DNA of 15,619 nt. It comes from SZUA-521 sp041738285. GTDB taxonomy: Bacteria > Pseudomonadota > Gammaproteobacteria > Pseudomonadales > Azotimanducaceae. Made by a program: the position numbers and the translations under genes. The notes below the pieces were generated by a model, which was not told where the DNA came from, did no database searches, and worked only from the letters and a program-made list of their open reading frames with translations. The stretch is taken from positions 1 through 15,619 of the forward strand of contig JBGSQB010000141.1 in the NCBI GenBank assembly GCA_041738285.1. Reading direction: 5' to 3'. This document shows positions 1 through 13,291 of this stretch, in pieces. Numbering within the stretch: the first letter of the stretch is position 1; each line of letters starts with the position of its first letter.

Positions 1-140
1 AGATGGTGATGCCGGGCGACAACGTGAACATGATTGTGACGTTGATCAGTCCGATTGCGATGGATGATGGGGTGCGCTTTTCGATTCGCGAAGGCGGCCG
101 TACGGTCGGCGCCGGCGTCGTCGTCAAAGTCATCGAGTAG
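1..140 (+). CDS. tuf: Elongation factor Tu, C-terminal 45 residues (partial, 5' end outside window)
   Basis: The reading frame begins at base 3 and ends at a TAG at 138-140. It reads MVMPGDNVNMIVTLI through FSIREGGRTVGAGVV to a final VIE, which is the end of domain 3 of EF-Tu. EF-Tu is the cytoplasmic GTPase that delivers aminoacyl-tRNA to the ribosomal A site. The GTPase domain lies upstream of the window. A tRNA-Trp gene follows after only 21 bases, so the two are probably co-transcribed and separated by tRNA processing. A second tuf starts at the other end of the window, so this is one of two copies. Identity is certain; calling it tufA or tufB would be arbitrary. Confidence 0.97.
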   Translation, partial: MVMPGDNVNMIVTLISPIAMDDGVRFSIREGGRTVGAGVVVKVIE

Positions 141-161
141 GTCGAAACGAATTTAAGGTAA

Positions 162-237
162 AGGCCAGTAGCTCAATTGGTAGAGCACCGGTCTCCAAAA
201 CCGGGGGTTGGGGGTTCGAGACCCTCCTGGCCTGCCA
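162..237 (+). tRNA. trnW: tRNA-Trp (anticodon CCA)
   Basis: A complete 76-base cloverleaf can be folded. The acceptor stem is 162-168 with 227-233 (7 pairs), and the D stem is 171-174 with 183-186. The anticodon stem is 188-192 with 200-204, with anticodon CCA at 195-197 reading UGG. The variable loop is 205-209. The T stem is 210-214 with 222-226, containing one G-U pair, and its loop is TTCGAGA. The discriminator base is G234 and the 3' CCA is encoded at 235-237. All stems are intact. It lies between tuf and secE, 21 bases after tuf and 25 bases before secE, as in Pseudomonas and Xanthomonas relatives. Confidence 0.98.
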
Positions 238-262
238 GTCGACGACAAGGATCAACGAGTCC

Positions 263-640
263 GTGACTACGAACAGCACAGATACCACCACTGGTCAGTC
301 GGTTCTCGACTGGGCGAAGTGGCTCCTGGTCGTCGCGCTGATCGGCGGTGGGATTTTCGCCAACTGGTATTACCAGGATCAGTCGTTGCTCAATCGCGTA
401 CTTGGGCTGGTGGTGCTTGCGGTCGTTGCTGTGGCGATCGCTCTGCAGACGGAGCGCGGTCGTGGTATCTGGTCGCTGCTCAAGGAGTCTCGCACTGAGA
501 TTCGCCGCGTGGTCTGGCCGACCCGGCAGGAGACGACACAAACGACACTCGTGGTTGTCGCGTTGGTGCTGGTGTTCAGCCTGATTCTCTGGGGGCTCGA
601 CTCGCTGTTGAGCTGGTTAGTTTCGAGCGTGATCGGGTAG
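263..640 (+). CDS. secE: Preprotein translocase subunit SecE (125 aa)
   Basis: SecE is an inner-membrane subunit that clamps SecY in the SecYEG channel. Three hydrophobic segments are visible at about residues 19-37, 43-62 and 94-121. This is the long three-helix form of enterobacteria and relatives, close to the 127 residues of E. coli. The family signature between helices 2 and 3 is present as ESRTEIRRVVWPTRQET (residues 75-91). The start is GTG at 263, with an AAGGA 11 bases upstream; no ATG near the N-terminus fits. The stop is TAG at 638-640, and nusG begins five bases later, so the pair is almost certainly one transcript with coupled translation. Confidence 0.96.
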   Translation: MTTNSTDTTTGQSVLDWAKWLLVVALIGGGIFANWYYQDQSLLNRVLGLVVLAVVAVAIALQTERGRGIWSLLKESRTEIRRVVWPTRQETTQTTLVVVALVLVFSLILWGLDSLLSWLVSSVIG

Positions 641-645
641 GAAAG

Positions 646-1179
646 ATGTCGAAGCGTTGGTTCGTAGTTCATGCCTACTCGGGGTTCGAAAAGAGCGTGG
701 CGCGCACGTTGCGCGAGCGCATCGAGCTGTCGAAGCTGAAGGAATTTTTTGGCCAAGTGTTGGTGCCGACGGAAGAAGTCGTGGAGATGCGCGCCGGACA
801 GAAGCGGCGCAGTGAGCGCAAGTTCTTTCCGGGCTACGTGCTGGTCGAAATGGAGCTCAACGACGAGACCTGGCACTTGGTGAAAGAGACGCCACGAGTG
901 ATGGGATTCATCGGTGGCAAGGCAGACCATCCGGCGCCACTGACCGACGCCGAAGCGCGCGCGATACTGGATCGGGTCGAGTCGGGTTCGGACAAGGCGA
1001 CGCCGAAGACCATTTACGAACCGGGCGAACTGGTTCGCGTGATTGACGGTCCGTTCAACGACTTCAACGGTGTCGTCGAGCAGGTGAATTACGAGAAGAG
1101 TCGTGTCCAGGTGGCGGTGACGATCTTCGGAAGATCAACGCCGGTCGAGCTCGATTTTGCTCAGGTAGAAAAGGGGTAA
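646..1179 (+). CDS. nusG: Transcription termination/antitermination factor NusG (177 aa)
   Basis: NusG binds the clamp of RNA polymerase to suppress pausing, and links transcription to Rho or to ribosomal protein S10. The N-terminal NGN domain starts at WFVVHAYSGFEK (residues 5-16) and includes the FFPGYVLVEM strand (60-69). The C-terminal KOW domain spans about 124-176 and contains the GPFNDFNGVVEQV turn. Length is normal for the family. The ATG is five bases after the secE stop. The only Shine-Dalgarno-like bases (AGGA at 639-642) lie very close, so coupling to secE translation is likely. The TAA stop at 1177-1179 forms the base of a perfect hairpin. Confidence 0.97.
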   Translation: MSKRWFVVHAYSGFEKSVARTLRERIELSKLKEFFGQVLVPTEEVVEMRAGQKRRSERKFFPGYVLVEMELNDETWHLVKETPRVMGFIGGKADHPAPLTDAEARAILDRVESGSDKATPKTIYEPGELVRVIDGPFNDFNGVVEQVNYEKSRVQVAVTIFGRSTPVELDFAQVEKG

Positions 1180-1195
1180 ATCGCGAAGCGATTTA
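1177..1195 (+). other. Stem-loop at the nusG stop codon
   Basis: TAAATCGC (1177-1184) pairs perfectly with GCGATTTA (1188-1195) around a GAA loop, giving eight pairs, with the nusG stop codon in the 5' arm. No T run follows, so it is not a standard intrinsic terminator. It may protect the 3' end of secE-nusG mRNA or pause polymerase; this is inference. Confidence 0.5.
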
Positions 1196-1205
1196 CGGCC
1201 GAGCA

Positions 1206-1229
1206 GCGCACGTGGTGCAACACGTGCGC
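1206..1229 (+). other. Strong stem-loop in the nusG-rplK spacer
   Basis: GCGCACGTG (1206-1214) pairs perfectly with CACGTGCGC (1221-1229) across a six-base loop. The stem is GC-rich and would be very stable in RNA. No T tract follows. Function is unknown; it is one of several stem-loops in series between nusG and rplK. Confidence 0.5.
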
Positions 1230-1268
1230 GGTGAAGCGAGGCCTGGGCCCGGATATGGGCTCAAATGT

Positions 1269-1290
1269 CGCGCCAGGGAAGGCTGGCGCG
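1269..1290 (+). other. Third stem-loop in the nusG-rplK spacer
   Basis: CGCGCCAG (1269-1276) pairs perfectly with CTGGCGCG (1283-1290) across a GGAAGG loop. There is no T run after it. It lies about 20 bases before REP copy 1. Role unknown. Confidence 0.5.
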
Positions 1291-1308
1291 AACTGGAATG
1301 GAACGTAC

Positions 1309-1360
1309 GTGTGGGAGCGGGCTTGCCCGCGAATGCTCGCGCCCGCTGGCGATCCCGCAT
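1309..1360 (+). repeat. REP-like palindromic repeat, copy 1
   Basis: The left arm (1309-1333) is identical over 25 bases to 12158-12182. Its core, GTGGGAGCGGGCTTGCCCGC (1311-1330), matches my memory of Pseudomonas REP sequences. It contains a hairpin, GCGGGC (1317-1322) with GCCCGC (1325-1330). After a four-base spacer, the right arm (1338-1360) matches 12195-12217 at 19 of 23 positions. The outer arms still pair, 1310-1319 with 1350-1359, with one G-T wobble and one mismatch. Such elements are dispersed by RAYT-type transposases and can affect mRNA decay, pausing or supercoiling. Which of these applies here is unknown. Confidence 0.8.
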
Positions 1361-1375
1361 ACACATGAACTGAAC

Positions 1376-1413
1376 GGGGAGTGCGATCGCTTTGTCGACG
1401 CACGCTTGAACCC
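1376..1413 (+). promoter_or_regulatory. Candidate L1 autoregulatory target in the rplK leader
   Basis: GTGCG (1381-1385) pairs with CGCAC (1399-1403), topped by TCG/CGA (1387-1389 with 1396-1398). Below it, GGG (1377-1379) pairs with CCC (1411-1413). The two stems are separated by a lopsided internal loop: A1380 on one side and seven bases ending TTGAA (1404-1410) on the other. L1 is known to repress its operon by binding an rplK leader structure that mimics its asymmetric-loop 23S rRNA site. The fold and its position, directly before the rplK ribosome binding site, fit that. The assignment is inferred from shape and place, not from a motif search. Confidence 0.5.
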
Positions 1414-1425
1414 GAGGAGAGAAGC

Positions 1426-1857
1426 ATGGCGAAGAAGGTCAATGCCTATATCAAGCTGCAAGTAGCAGCGGGTAAGGCCAATCCAAGTCCGCCTGTCGGC
1501 CCCGCACTGGGCCAGCATGGCGTCAACATCATGGAATTCTGCAAGGCGTTCAATGCCGAGACTCAAGGCATGGAAGCCGGTATGCCGATTCCAGTCGTCA
1601 TCACTGTTTACAGTGATCGCAGCTTTACCTTCATCAAGAAGACACCGCCGGCATCGGTGTTGCTGTTGAAGGCCGCCAAGGTCGAGAAAGGCTCGCCGAC
1701 GCCGAACACGGTCAAGGTCGCCACGGTTACGCGCGCGCAGGTCGAAGAAATCGCGAAGCTGAAAATGCCCGATCTGACTGCCGCCGACATGGACGCCGCC
1801 GTGCGCACCATCGCTGGCAGCGCACGCAGCTCCGGCATCATTGTGGAGGGCCTTTAG
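1426..1857 (+). CDS. rplK: 50S ribosomal protein L11 (143 aa)
   Basis: L11 binds the GTPase-associated region of 23S rRNA at the base of the stalk. It is also needed for RelA activation by uncharged tRNA. The sequence opens MAKKVNAYIKLQVAAGKANP with the Pro-rich PSPPVGPALGQHG segment (20-32), typical of the N-terminal domain. The rRNA-binding C-terminal domain runs from about residue 74 and ends with GSARSSGIIVEG. The frame stays open upstream to an ATG at 1381, but the real start is ATG 1426: it gives the family N-terminus and has GAGGAGAG (1414-1421) ahead of it. rplA follows after three bases. The candidate L1 site directly upstream suggests translational feedback. Confidence 0.98.
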   Translation: MAKKVNAYIKLQVAAGKANPSPPVGPALGQHGVNIMEFCKAFNAETQGMEAGMPIPVVITVYSDRSFTFIKKTPPASVLLLKAAKVEKGSPTPNTVKVATVTRAQVEEIAKLKMPDLTAADMDAAVRTIAGSARSSGIIVEGL

Positions 1858-1860
1858 ATC

Positions 1861-2556
1861 ATGGCTAAGCCAAGCAAGCGCCAGCGTGCAATCGCCGAAC
1901 GTGTAGAGCCGGGCAAGGCATACGGTATCGACGAAGCCGTGAAGATTCTGAATGAGTGCGCGAAGACGAAGTTCAAGGAATCCGTCGATGTGGCGGTGAA
2001 CCTCGGCGTCGATCCGCGCAAATCCGATCAGGCAGTTCGTGGCGCGACGACGTTGCCGCATGGCACAGGCAAGATCACTCGCGTCGCGGTATTTGCCCAG
2101 GGCGACAACGCCGAGAAGGCGCGCGCCGCGGGTGCCGACACGGTTGGGTTCGAAGATCTGGCGGATACCATCAAGGGCGGCGCGATCAATTTCGATGTGC
2201 TGATCGCAACGCCGGATGCGATGCGTCTGGTCGGTCAGCTCGGCAAGGTGCTTGGACCGCGCGGCCTGATGCCGAACCCGAAGACCGGCACGGTCACACC
2301 GGATGTCGTCACGGCGGTCAAAAACGCCAAGTCCGGCCAGGTTCAATTCCGCGCCGACAAAGCCGGCATCATTCACGGCAGCGTCGGCAAAGTGGGTTTC
2401 GGCGCCAAAGAGATCAAAGAGAATCTCGAAGCGCTGATCGCCGACCTGAAGAAGGCCAAGCCTTCTTCCGCGAAAGGCATTTATCTGAAGAAGATCGTGC
2501 TGTCCACGACCATGGGGCCGGGACTTTCGATCGATCAGACCTCGTTAGAGGTCTAG
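1861..2556 (+). CDS. rplA: 50S ribosomal protein L1 (231 aa)
   Basis: L1 forms the mobile L1 stalk at the ribosomal E site and represses its own operon by binding the rplK leader. The signature GPRGLMPNPKTGT is at 132-144 in the middle domain. The C-terminal STTMGPG (215-221) carries the Thr-Met-Gly that is important for RNA binding in the family. Length is close to the 234 of E. coli. The start is ATG at 1861, with GGAGGG (1845-1850) inside the end of rplK, so the genes are tightly linked and probably translationally coupled. The stop is TAG at 2554-2556, followed by the 209-base L10 leader. Confidence 0.98.
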   Translation: MAKPSKRQRAIAERVEPGKAYGIDEAVKILNECAKTKFKESVDVAVNLGVDPRKSDQAVRGATTLPHGTGKITRVAVFAQGDNAEKARAAGADTVGFEDLADTIKGGAINFDVLIATPDAMRLVGQLGKVLGPRGLMPNPKTGTVTPDVVTAVKNAKSGQVQFRADKAGIIHGSVGKVGFGAKEIKENLEALIADLKKAKPSSAKGIYLKKIVLSTTMGPGLSIDQTSLEV

Positions 2557-2577
2557 CGCAAGTTCAGTTTTGAGGGC

Positions 2578-2688
2578 GCCGTGGCCTTTAAGCACGGCCC
2601 GTCAAAGACCGTGGGTACCCTTAGGGGTTCAATTCCAGATGGAACCCACGCAGACGGTGAGACCTGTACTCAAGAGGGATCTCGCCGT
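2578..2688 (+). promoter_or_regulatory. Ribosomal protein L10 leader (L10/L12 autoregulatory mRNA element)
   Basis: The core is a kinked stem. CCGTC (2599-2603) pairs with GACGG (2653-2657), and GTGGGT (2611-2616) pairs with ACCCAC (2644-2649). Between them is an asymmetric loop, AAAGACC on one strand and GCA on the other. This layout and the bases around AGACCG and GCAGACGGTGA match the L10 leader family as I remember it. A six-pair hairpin (2578-2583 with 2593-2598) sits just 5' of it. The L10-(L12)4 complex is known to bind this element and shut down rplJ-rplL translation. The GACGG strand can also pair downstream: 2654-2662 with 2680-2688, nine pairs including one G-U. That would be an alternative conformation. 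Confidence 0.82.
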
Positions 2689-2693
2689 GAAGC

Positions 2694-2718
2694 CACCGAC
2701 ATCCGTGTGATGTCGGTG
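2694..2718 (+). other. Perfect 10-pair hairpin in the rplJ leader
   Basis: CACCGACATC (2694-2703) pairs perfectly with GATGTCGGTG (2709-2718) over a five-base CGTGT loop. Five A residues follow instead of T residues, so it is not a + strand terminator. It lies between the L10-binding core and the rplJ ribosome binding site. It could be an expression platform or an RNase III target; neither is shown by the sequence. Confidence 0.55.
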
Positions 2719-2731
2719 AAAAACGAAGACA

Positions 2732-2745
2732 GCCGGGCAACCGGC
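2732..2745 (+). other. GCAA-tetraloop hairpin before the rplJ ribosome binding site
   Basis: GCCGG (2732-2736) pairs with CCGGC (2741-2745) closed by GCAA, a GNRA-type tetraloop. It ends seven bases before the AGGAG (2753-2757) that serves the rplJ start at 2766. GNRA loops often dock with other RNA helices, so a tertiary contact within the leader is possible; this is inference. Confidence 0.5.
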
Positions 2746-2765
2746 GTGATCCAGGAGCAGACCTT

Positions 2766-3296
2766 ATGGCACTGAAGCTCGAGCAGAAACAAGCGATCGT
2801 AGCTGAAGTGAATGAGGCCGCTGGCAAGGCGATGAGCGCAGTGCTGGCAGACTATCGTGGACTGACTGTCGAACAGATGACGCAGTTGCGCTCGACCGCG
2901 CGCAAGAGCGGCGTCTATATCAAAGTCATCCGCAATACGCTGGCCAGACGCGCAGTACAGGGCACGGCATATGAATGCCTCGATCCGGCACTCGTCGGAC
3001 CGACCCTGCTCGCATTTTCCATGGAAGATCCTGGTGCTGCAGCGCGCCTGCTGCGCGACTTCGTCAAGACCTTCGAGAAGCTCGAAGTTAAGGCGTTGTC
3101 GATCGGCGGAGCGCTCTTGGGCGCGGACCAGTTGGAGCGGATGTCGAAACTGCCGACGCGAGACGAAGCAATCTCGCTGCTCATGGCAGTCATGCAGGCT
3201 CCCATTGCGAAGTTCGTGCGAACGCTCAACGAAGTACCGGGAAAACTGGTACGCACCGTGGCAGCCATCAGAGATCAGAAGGAAGCAGCGGCTTAA
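2766..3296 (+). CDS. rplJ: 50S ribosomal protein L10 (176 aa)
   Basis: L10 anchors L12 dimers to the large subunit and, with L12, represses translation from the leader just upstream. The N-terminal rRNA-binding domain contains LADYRGLTVEQMTQLR (27-42) and VIRNTLARRAV (54-64), both characteristic. The C-terminal stretch from about 135 is a long helix that holds the L12 dimers, ending in an Ala-rich tail. At 176 residues it is somewhat longer than the 165 of E. coli, which is common in other gammaproteobacteria. The start is ATG at 2766, eight bases after AGGAG. rplL follows after 57 bases with its own binding site. Confidence 0.97.
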   Translation: MALKLEQKQAIVAEVNEAAGKAMSAVLADYRGLTVEQMTQLRSTARKSGVYIKVIRNTLARRAVQGTAYECLDPALVGPTLLAFSMEDPGAAARLLRDFVKTFEKLEVKALSIGGALLGADQLERMSKLPTRDEAISLLMAVMQAPIAKFVRTLNEVPGKLVRTVAAIRDQKEAAA

Positions 3297-3353
3297 TCCG
3301 CAATCGAAACGAATGTAATCAGAGACCCCCAGGGTCGAACAGGAGTACAGGAA

Positions 3354-3728
3354 ATGGCTTTGTCGAAAGACGATATTTTGAACGCGATCGCGCAAATGAG
3401 CGTGATGGAAGTGGTCGACCTCGTGAAAGCGATGGAAGACAAGTTCGGCGTTTCGGCTGCTGCAGCCGTTGCTGCCGCGCCCGCTGCGGCAGCGGAAGCG
3501 TCGGCTGCGATCGAGCAGACCGAATTCAACGTGCTGCTCGCGGCAGCAGGCGAGAAGAAAGTGAACGTCATCAAGGTCGTGCGGGCAATCACGGGTCTTG
3601 GCCTCAAAGAAGCCAAGGACCTGGTCGATGGCGCACCTTCCTCTGTGAAGGAAGGCGTCAGCAAGCAAGAGGCGGAAGACATCAAGAAGCAGCTCGAGGA
3701 AGCTGGCGCGAAGGTGGAACTCAAGTAA
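3354..3728 (+). CDS. rplL: 50S ribosomal protein L7/L12 (124 aa)
   Basis: L12 is the multi-copy stalk protein that recruits and stimulates the translational GTPases. Residues 1-33 form the dimerisation domain. An Ala-rich hinge follows (about 34-52). The globular C-terminal domain (about 55-124) has the factor-binding ITGLGLKEAKDLVD motif (79-92). The start is ATG at 3354, with AGGAG (3341-3345) eight bases before it. This good independent binding site fits the need for several L12 copies per L10. Downstream is a terminator-like hairpin, so this gene should be transcribed more than rpoBC. Confidence 0.98.
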   Translation: MALSKDDILNAIAQMSVMEVVDLVKAMEDKFGVSAAAAVAAAPAAAAEASAAIEQTEFNVLLAAAGEKKVNVIKVVRAITGLGLKEAKDLVDGAPSSVKEGVSKQEAEDIKKQLEEAGAKVELK

Positions 3729-3762
3729 GCGCATTGAGTCACATTCAGCGCATATCCAACCC

Positions 3763-3807
3763 AAGACCGACGGGTCGATCAGTGGATCGACCCGGTACGG
3801 TCTTTTT
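3763..3807 (+). terminator. Intrinsic-terminator-like attenuator between rplL and rpoB
   Basis: AAGACCG (3763-3769) pairs with CGGTCTT (3798-3804). Inside it, CGGGTCGATC (3771-3780) pairs perfectly with GATCGACCCG (3785-3794) over an AGTG loop. Five T residues end the structure (3803-3807), although two of them are also in the outer stem. E. coli is known to have a partial terminator in this same spacer that lowers rpoBC transcription relative to rplJL, so partial read-through is expected here. No convincing promoter is visible between this hairpin and rpoB. Confidence 0.8.
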
Positions 3808-3845
3808 GTGTTGGTCGACGAAGGGTGAGCAACCGGGAGATTCGA

Positions 3846-7919
<4,074 letters not shown>

Positions 7920-7931
7920 CGGAGGCAGACC

Positions 7932-12149
<4,218 letters not shown>

Positions 12150-12157
12150 TTCATTCA

Positions 12158-12217
12158 GTGTGGGAGCGGGCTTGCCCGCGAAACGCTTGTAAATCGCGCC
12201 CGAGGGCGCTCCCACAT
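12158..12217 (+). repeat. REP-like palindromic repeat, copy 2
   Basis: The left arm 12158-12182 is identical to 1309-1333, and the right arm 12195-12217 matches 1338-1360 at 19 of 23 positions. The spacer here is 12 bases instead of four. The outer arms form a perfect 10-base inverted repeat, TGTGGGAGCG (12159-12168) with CGCTCCCACA (12207-12216). Two inner hairpins are GCGGGC/GCCCGC (12166-12171 with 12174-12179) and GCGCCC/GGGCGC (12196-12201 with 12204-12209). It lies between rpoC and the rpsL promoter. No T run follows it, so a plain terminator role is unlikely; 3' end protection of rpoBC mRNA is possible. Confidence 0.85.
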
Positions 12218-12230
12218 TGTCGCGCGAGCC

Positions 12231-12259
12231 TTGCGACACCACAGTGCTGCGACTACAAT
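12231..12259 (+). promoter_or_regulatory. Predicted sigma70-type promoter for rpsL-rpsG-fusA
   Basis: TTGCGA (12231-12236) and TACAAT (12254-12259) are separated by exactly 17 bases. They match the -35 consensus at four of six and the -10 consensus at five of six positions. The bases after the -10 box are CGCGCACC, a GC-rich discriminator typical of promoters repressed by ppGpp and DksA. A start near A12265 would give a leader of about 50 bases. In E. coli the str operon has its own stringently controlled promoter. No start-site data are available, so this remains a prediction. Confidence 0.68.
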
Positions 12260-12272
12260 CGCGCACCTTTTC

Positions 12273-12301
12273 GGCCGGGGGCGACCTCGGCCCTAATTTT
12301 T
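12273..12301 (+). promoter_or_regulatory. GC-rich leader hairpin with T run upstream of rpsL (possible attenuator)
   Basis: GGCCGGGG (12273-12280) pairs with CCTCGGCC (12285-12292), eight pairs with one G-U, closed by GCGA, a GNRA loop. After CTAA comes a run of five T residues (12297-12301). The T run starts four bases from the stem, which is looser than in strong terminators. It may cause partial termination or pausing early in the leader, or it may only shape the leader. It ends just before the rpsL binding site. Confidence 0.4.
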
Positions 12302-12315
12302 GGACGGAGATGAGT

Positions 12316-12687
12316 ATGGCAACGGTCAGCCAGCTGGTGCGAAAGCCGCGCCGGCGAAGGGTCGACAAGAGTCAGGTGCCCGCGCTGCAGGGTTCGCCCC
12401 AGAAGCGCGGCGTCTGCACGCGCGTCTATACCACCACGCCGAAGAAGCCGAACTCTGCGCTTCGTAAGGTATGTCGGGTACGGCTGACGAATGGCTACGA
12501 AGTGAGTTCCTACATCGGTGGCGAAGGCCACAACCTGCAGGAACACTCGGTCGTGCTGATTCGTGGCGGTCGGGTCAAGGACCTGCCGGGGGTTCGGTAC
12601 CACACGGTGCGCGGCACACTCGATACCTCGGGTGTGTCCGATCGACGCCAGTCGCGCTCCAAGTACGGTGCCAAGCGGCCCAAGTAG
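12316..12687 (+). CDS. rpsL: 30S ribosomal protein S12 (123 aa)
   Basis: S12 sits at the decoding centre and governs accuracy. The sequence opens MATVSQLVRKPRRRRVDKSQ and contains the invariant TTPKKPNSALRKVCRVRLTN. The second conserved loop is GGRVKDLPGVRYHTVRG (84-100). K43 and K88, the usual sites of streptomycin-resistance changes, are unchanged, as is D89. The start is ATG at 12316, with GGAG (12306-12309) six bases before it; a second ATG at 12310 is in frame but overlaps too closely with that site and would add MS. The position equivalent to E. coli Cys27 is Ser, as in many other bacteria. It is the first gene of the str cluster. Confidence 0.98.
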   Translation: MATVSQLVRKPRRRRVDKSQVPALQGSPQKRGVCTRVYTTTPKKPNSALRKVCRVRLTNGYEVSSYIGGEGHNLQEHSVVLIRGGRVKDLPGVRYHTVRGTLDTSGVSDRRQSRSKYGAKRPK

Positions 12688-12789
12688 ATTGATTCAAGGT
12701 GCGGTCCATTGATCGCGCCATTTCGAAACGACACTCCAGAGTAAGGCCGGCCTGACGTGCCGGAACTACCTGAATAAGAGGAGCATTCC

Positions 12790-13260
12790 ATGCCAAGACG
12801 TCGCGTCGCTGCCAAGCGTGAGATCCTGCCGGATCCCAAGTTCAACAATCAGACCCTCGCCAAGTTCATCAACCATGTGATGGAAAGTGGTAAGAAGTCG
12901 GTCGCGGAAGGCATCGTTTACGGCGCACTGGATCGGGTCCAGGAGCGTGGTCGCCAGGATCCCGTTGAGATATTCGAGCGCGCCCTGGAAGCGGTTGCGC
13001 CGTTCGTCGAAGTGAAGTCCCGACGGGTCGGCGGCGCCACTTATCAAGTGCCGGTGGAGGTGCGTCCCTCCAGACGCCAGGCCCTCGCCATGCGCTGGTT
13101 GGTCGACAGCGCCCGCGCGCGTGGCGAAAAGTCGATGGCCGCGCGATTGGCTGGCGAGATTTCCGACGCCGCAGAAGGGCGCGGGGCGGCGGTCAAGAAG
13201 CGCGAAGACACTCACCGCATGGCGGAAGCCAACCGTGCCTTCTCGCACTATCGGTTCTGA
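12790..13260 (+). CDS. rpsG: 30S ribosomal protein S7 (156 aa)
   Basis: S7 nucleates assembly of the 30S head and contacts tRNA at the E site. The sequence opens MPRRRVAAKREILPDPKFNN and includes the conserved GGATYQVPVEVRPSRRQALA (81-100) and a C-terminal HRMAEANRAFSHYRF. At 156 residues it is the usual bacterial length, without the extended tail of E. coli K-12. The start is ATG at 12790 with GAGGAG (12778-12783) six bases upstream. The 102-base gap after rpsL is similar in size to the one that carries the S7 repression target in E. coli. Here it has only a small stem, CCGGC/GCCGG (12747-12751 with 12759-12763), so I cannot confirm such a target. Confidence 0.98.
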   Translation: MPRRRVAAKREILPDPKFNNQTLAKFINHVMESGKKSVAEGIVYGALDRVQERGRQDPVEIFERALEAVAPFVEVKSRRVGGATYQVPVEVRPSRRQALAMRWLVDSARARGEKSMAARLAGEISDAAEGRGAAVKKREDTHRMAEANRAFSHYRF

Positions 13261-13291
13261 GCGCAACCAACCCCATCACTAATGTATTCGA

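Noticed and set aside
1323..1365. A possible rplK promoter using TTGCCC and CATACA or TACACA
   Set aside because: The spacing is about 29 bases or more and the -35 bases lie inside the REP hairpin. No pairing near 17 bases gave acceptable boxes.
1381..1425. An upstream ATG extending rplK by 15 residues
   Set aside because: The extension does not match any L11 N-terminus and lies in the candidate L1 site; ATG 1426 has a strong binding site and the conserved MAKKV start.
1265..1465. A 66-codon + strand open frame in the nusG-rplK spacer
   Set aside because: It passes through two palindromes and into rplK out of frame, and its peptide has no family resemblance.
1261..2376. A 371-codon minus-strand open frame opposite rplK and rplA
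   Set aside because: It is an antisense shadow of two ribosomal protein genes with no independent evidence of coding.
2581..2775. A 64-codon + strand open frame across the L10 leader
   Set aside because: It starts at GTG inside a hairpin, has no ribosome binding site, overlaps the rplJ start and runs through structured leader RNA.
3825..3845. A GTG start extending rpoB by seven residues
   Set aside because: The GTG has AAGG directly against it with no spacing, while ATG 3846 gives the conserved beta N-terminus with a well-spaced GGGA.
12397..12405. RpsL Ser at the position of E. coli Cys27, as a possible unusual substitution
   Set aside because: Ser or Asn at this place is common in S12 of other bacterial groups, so it is not notable.
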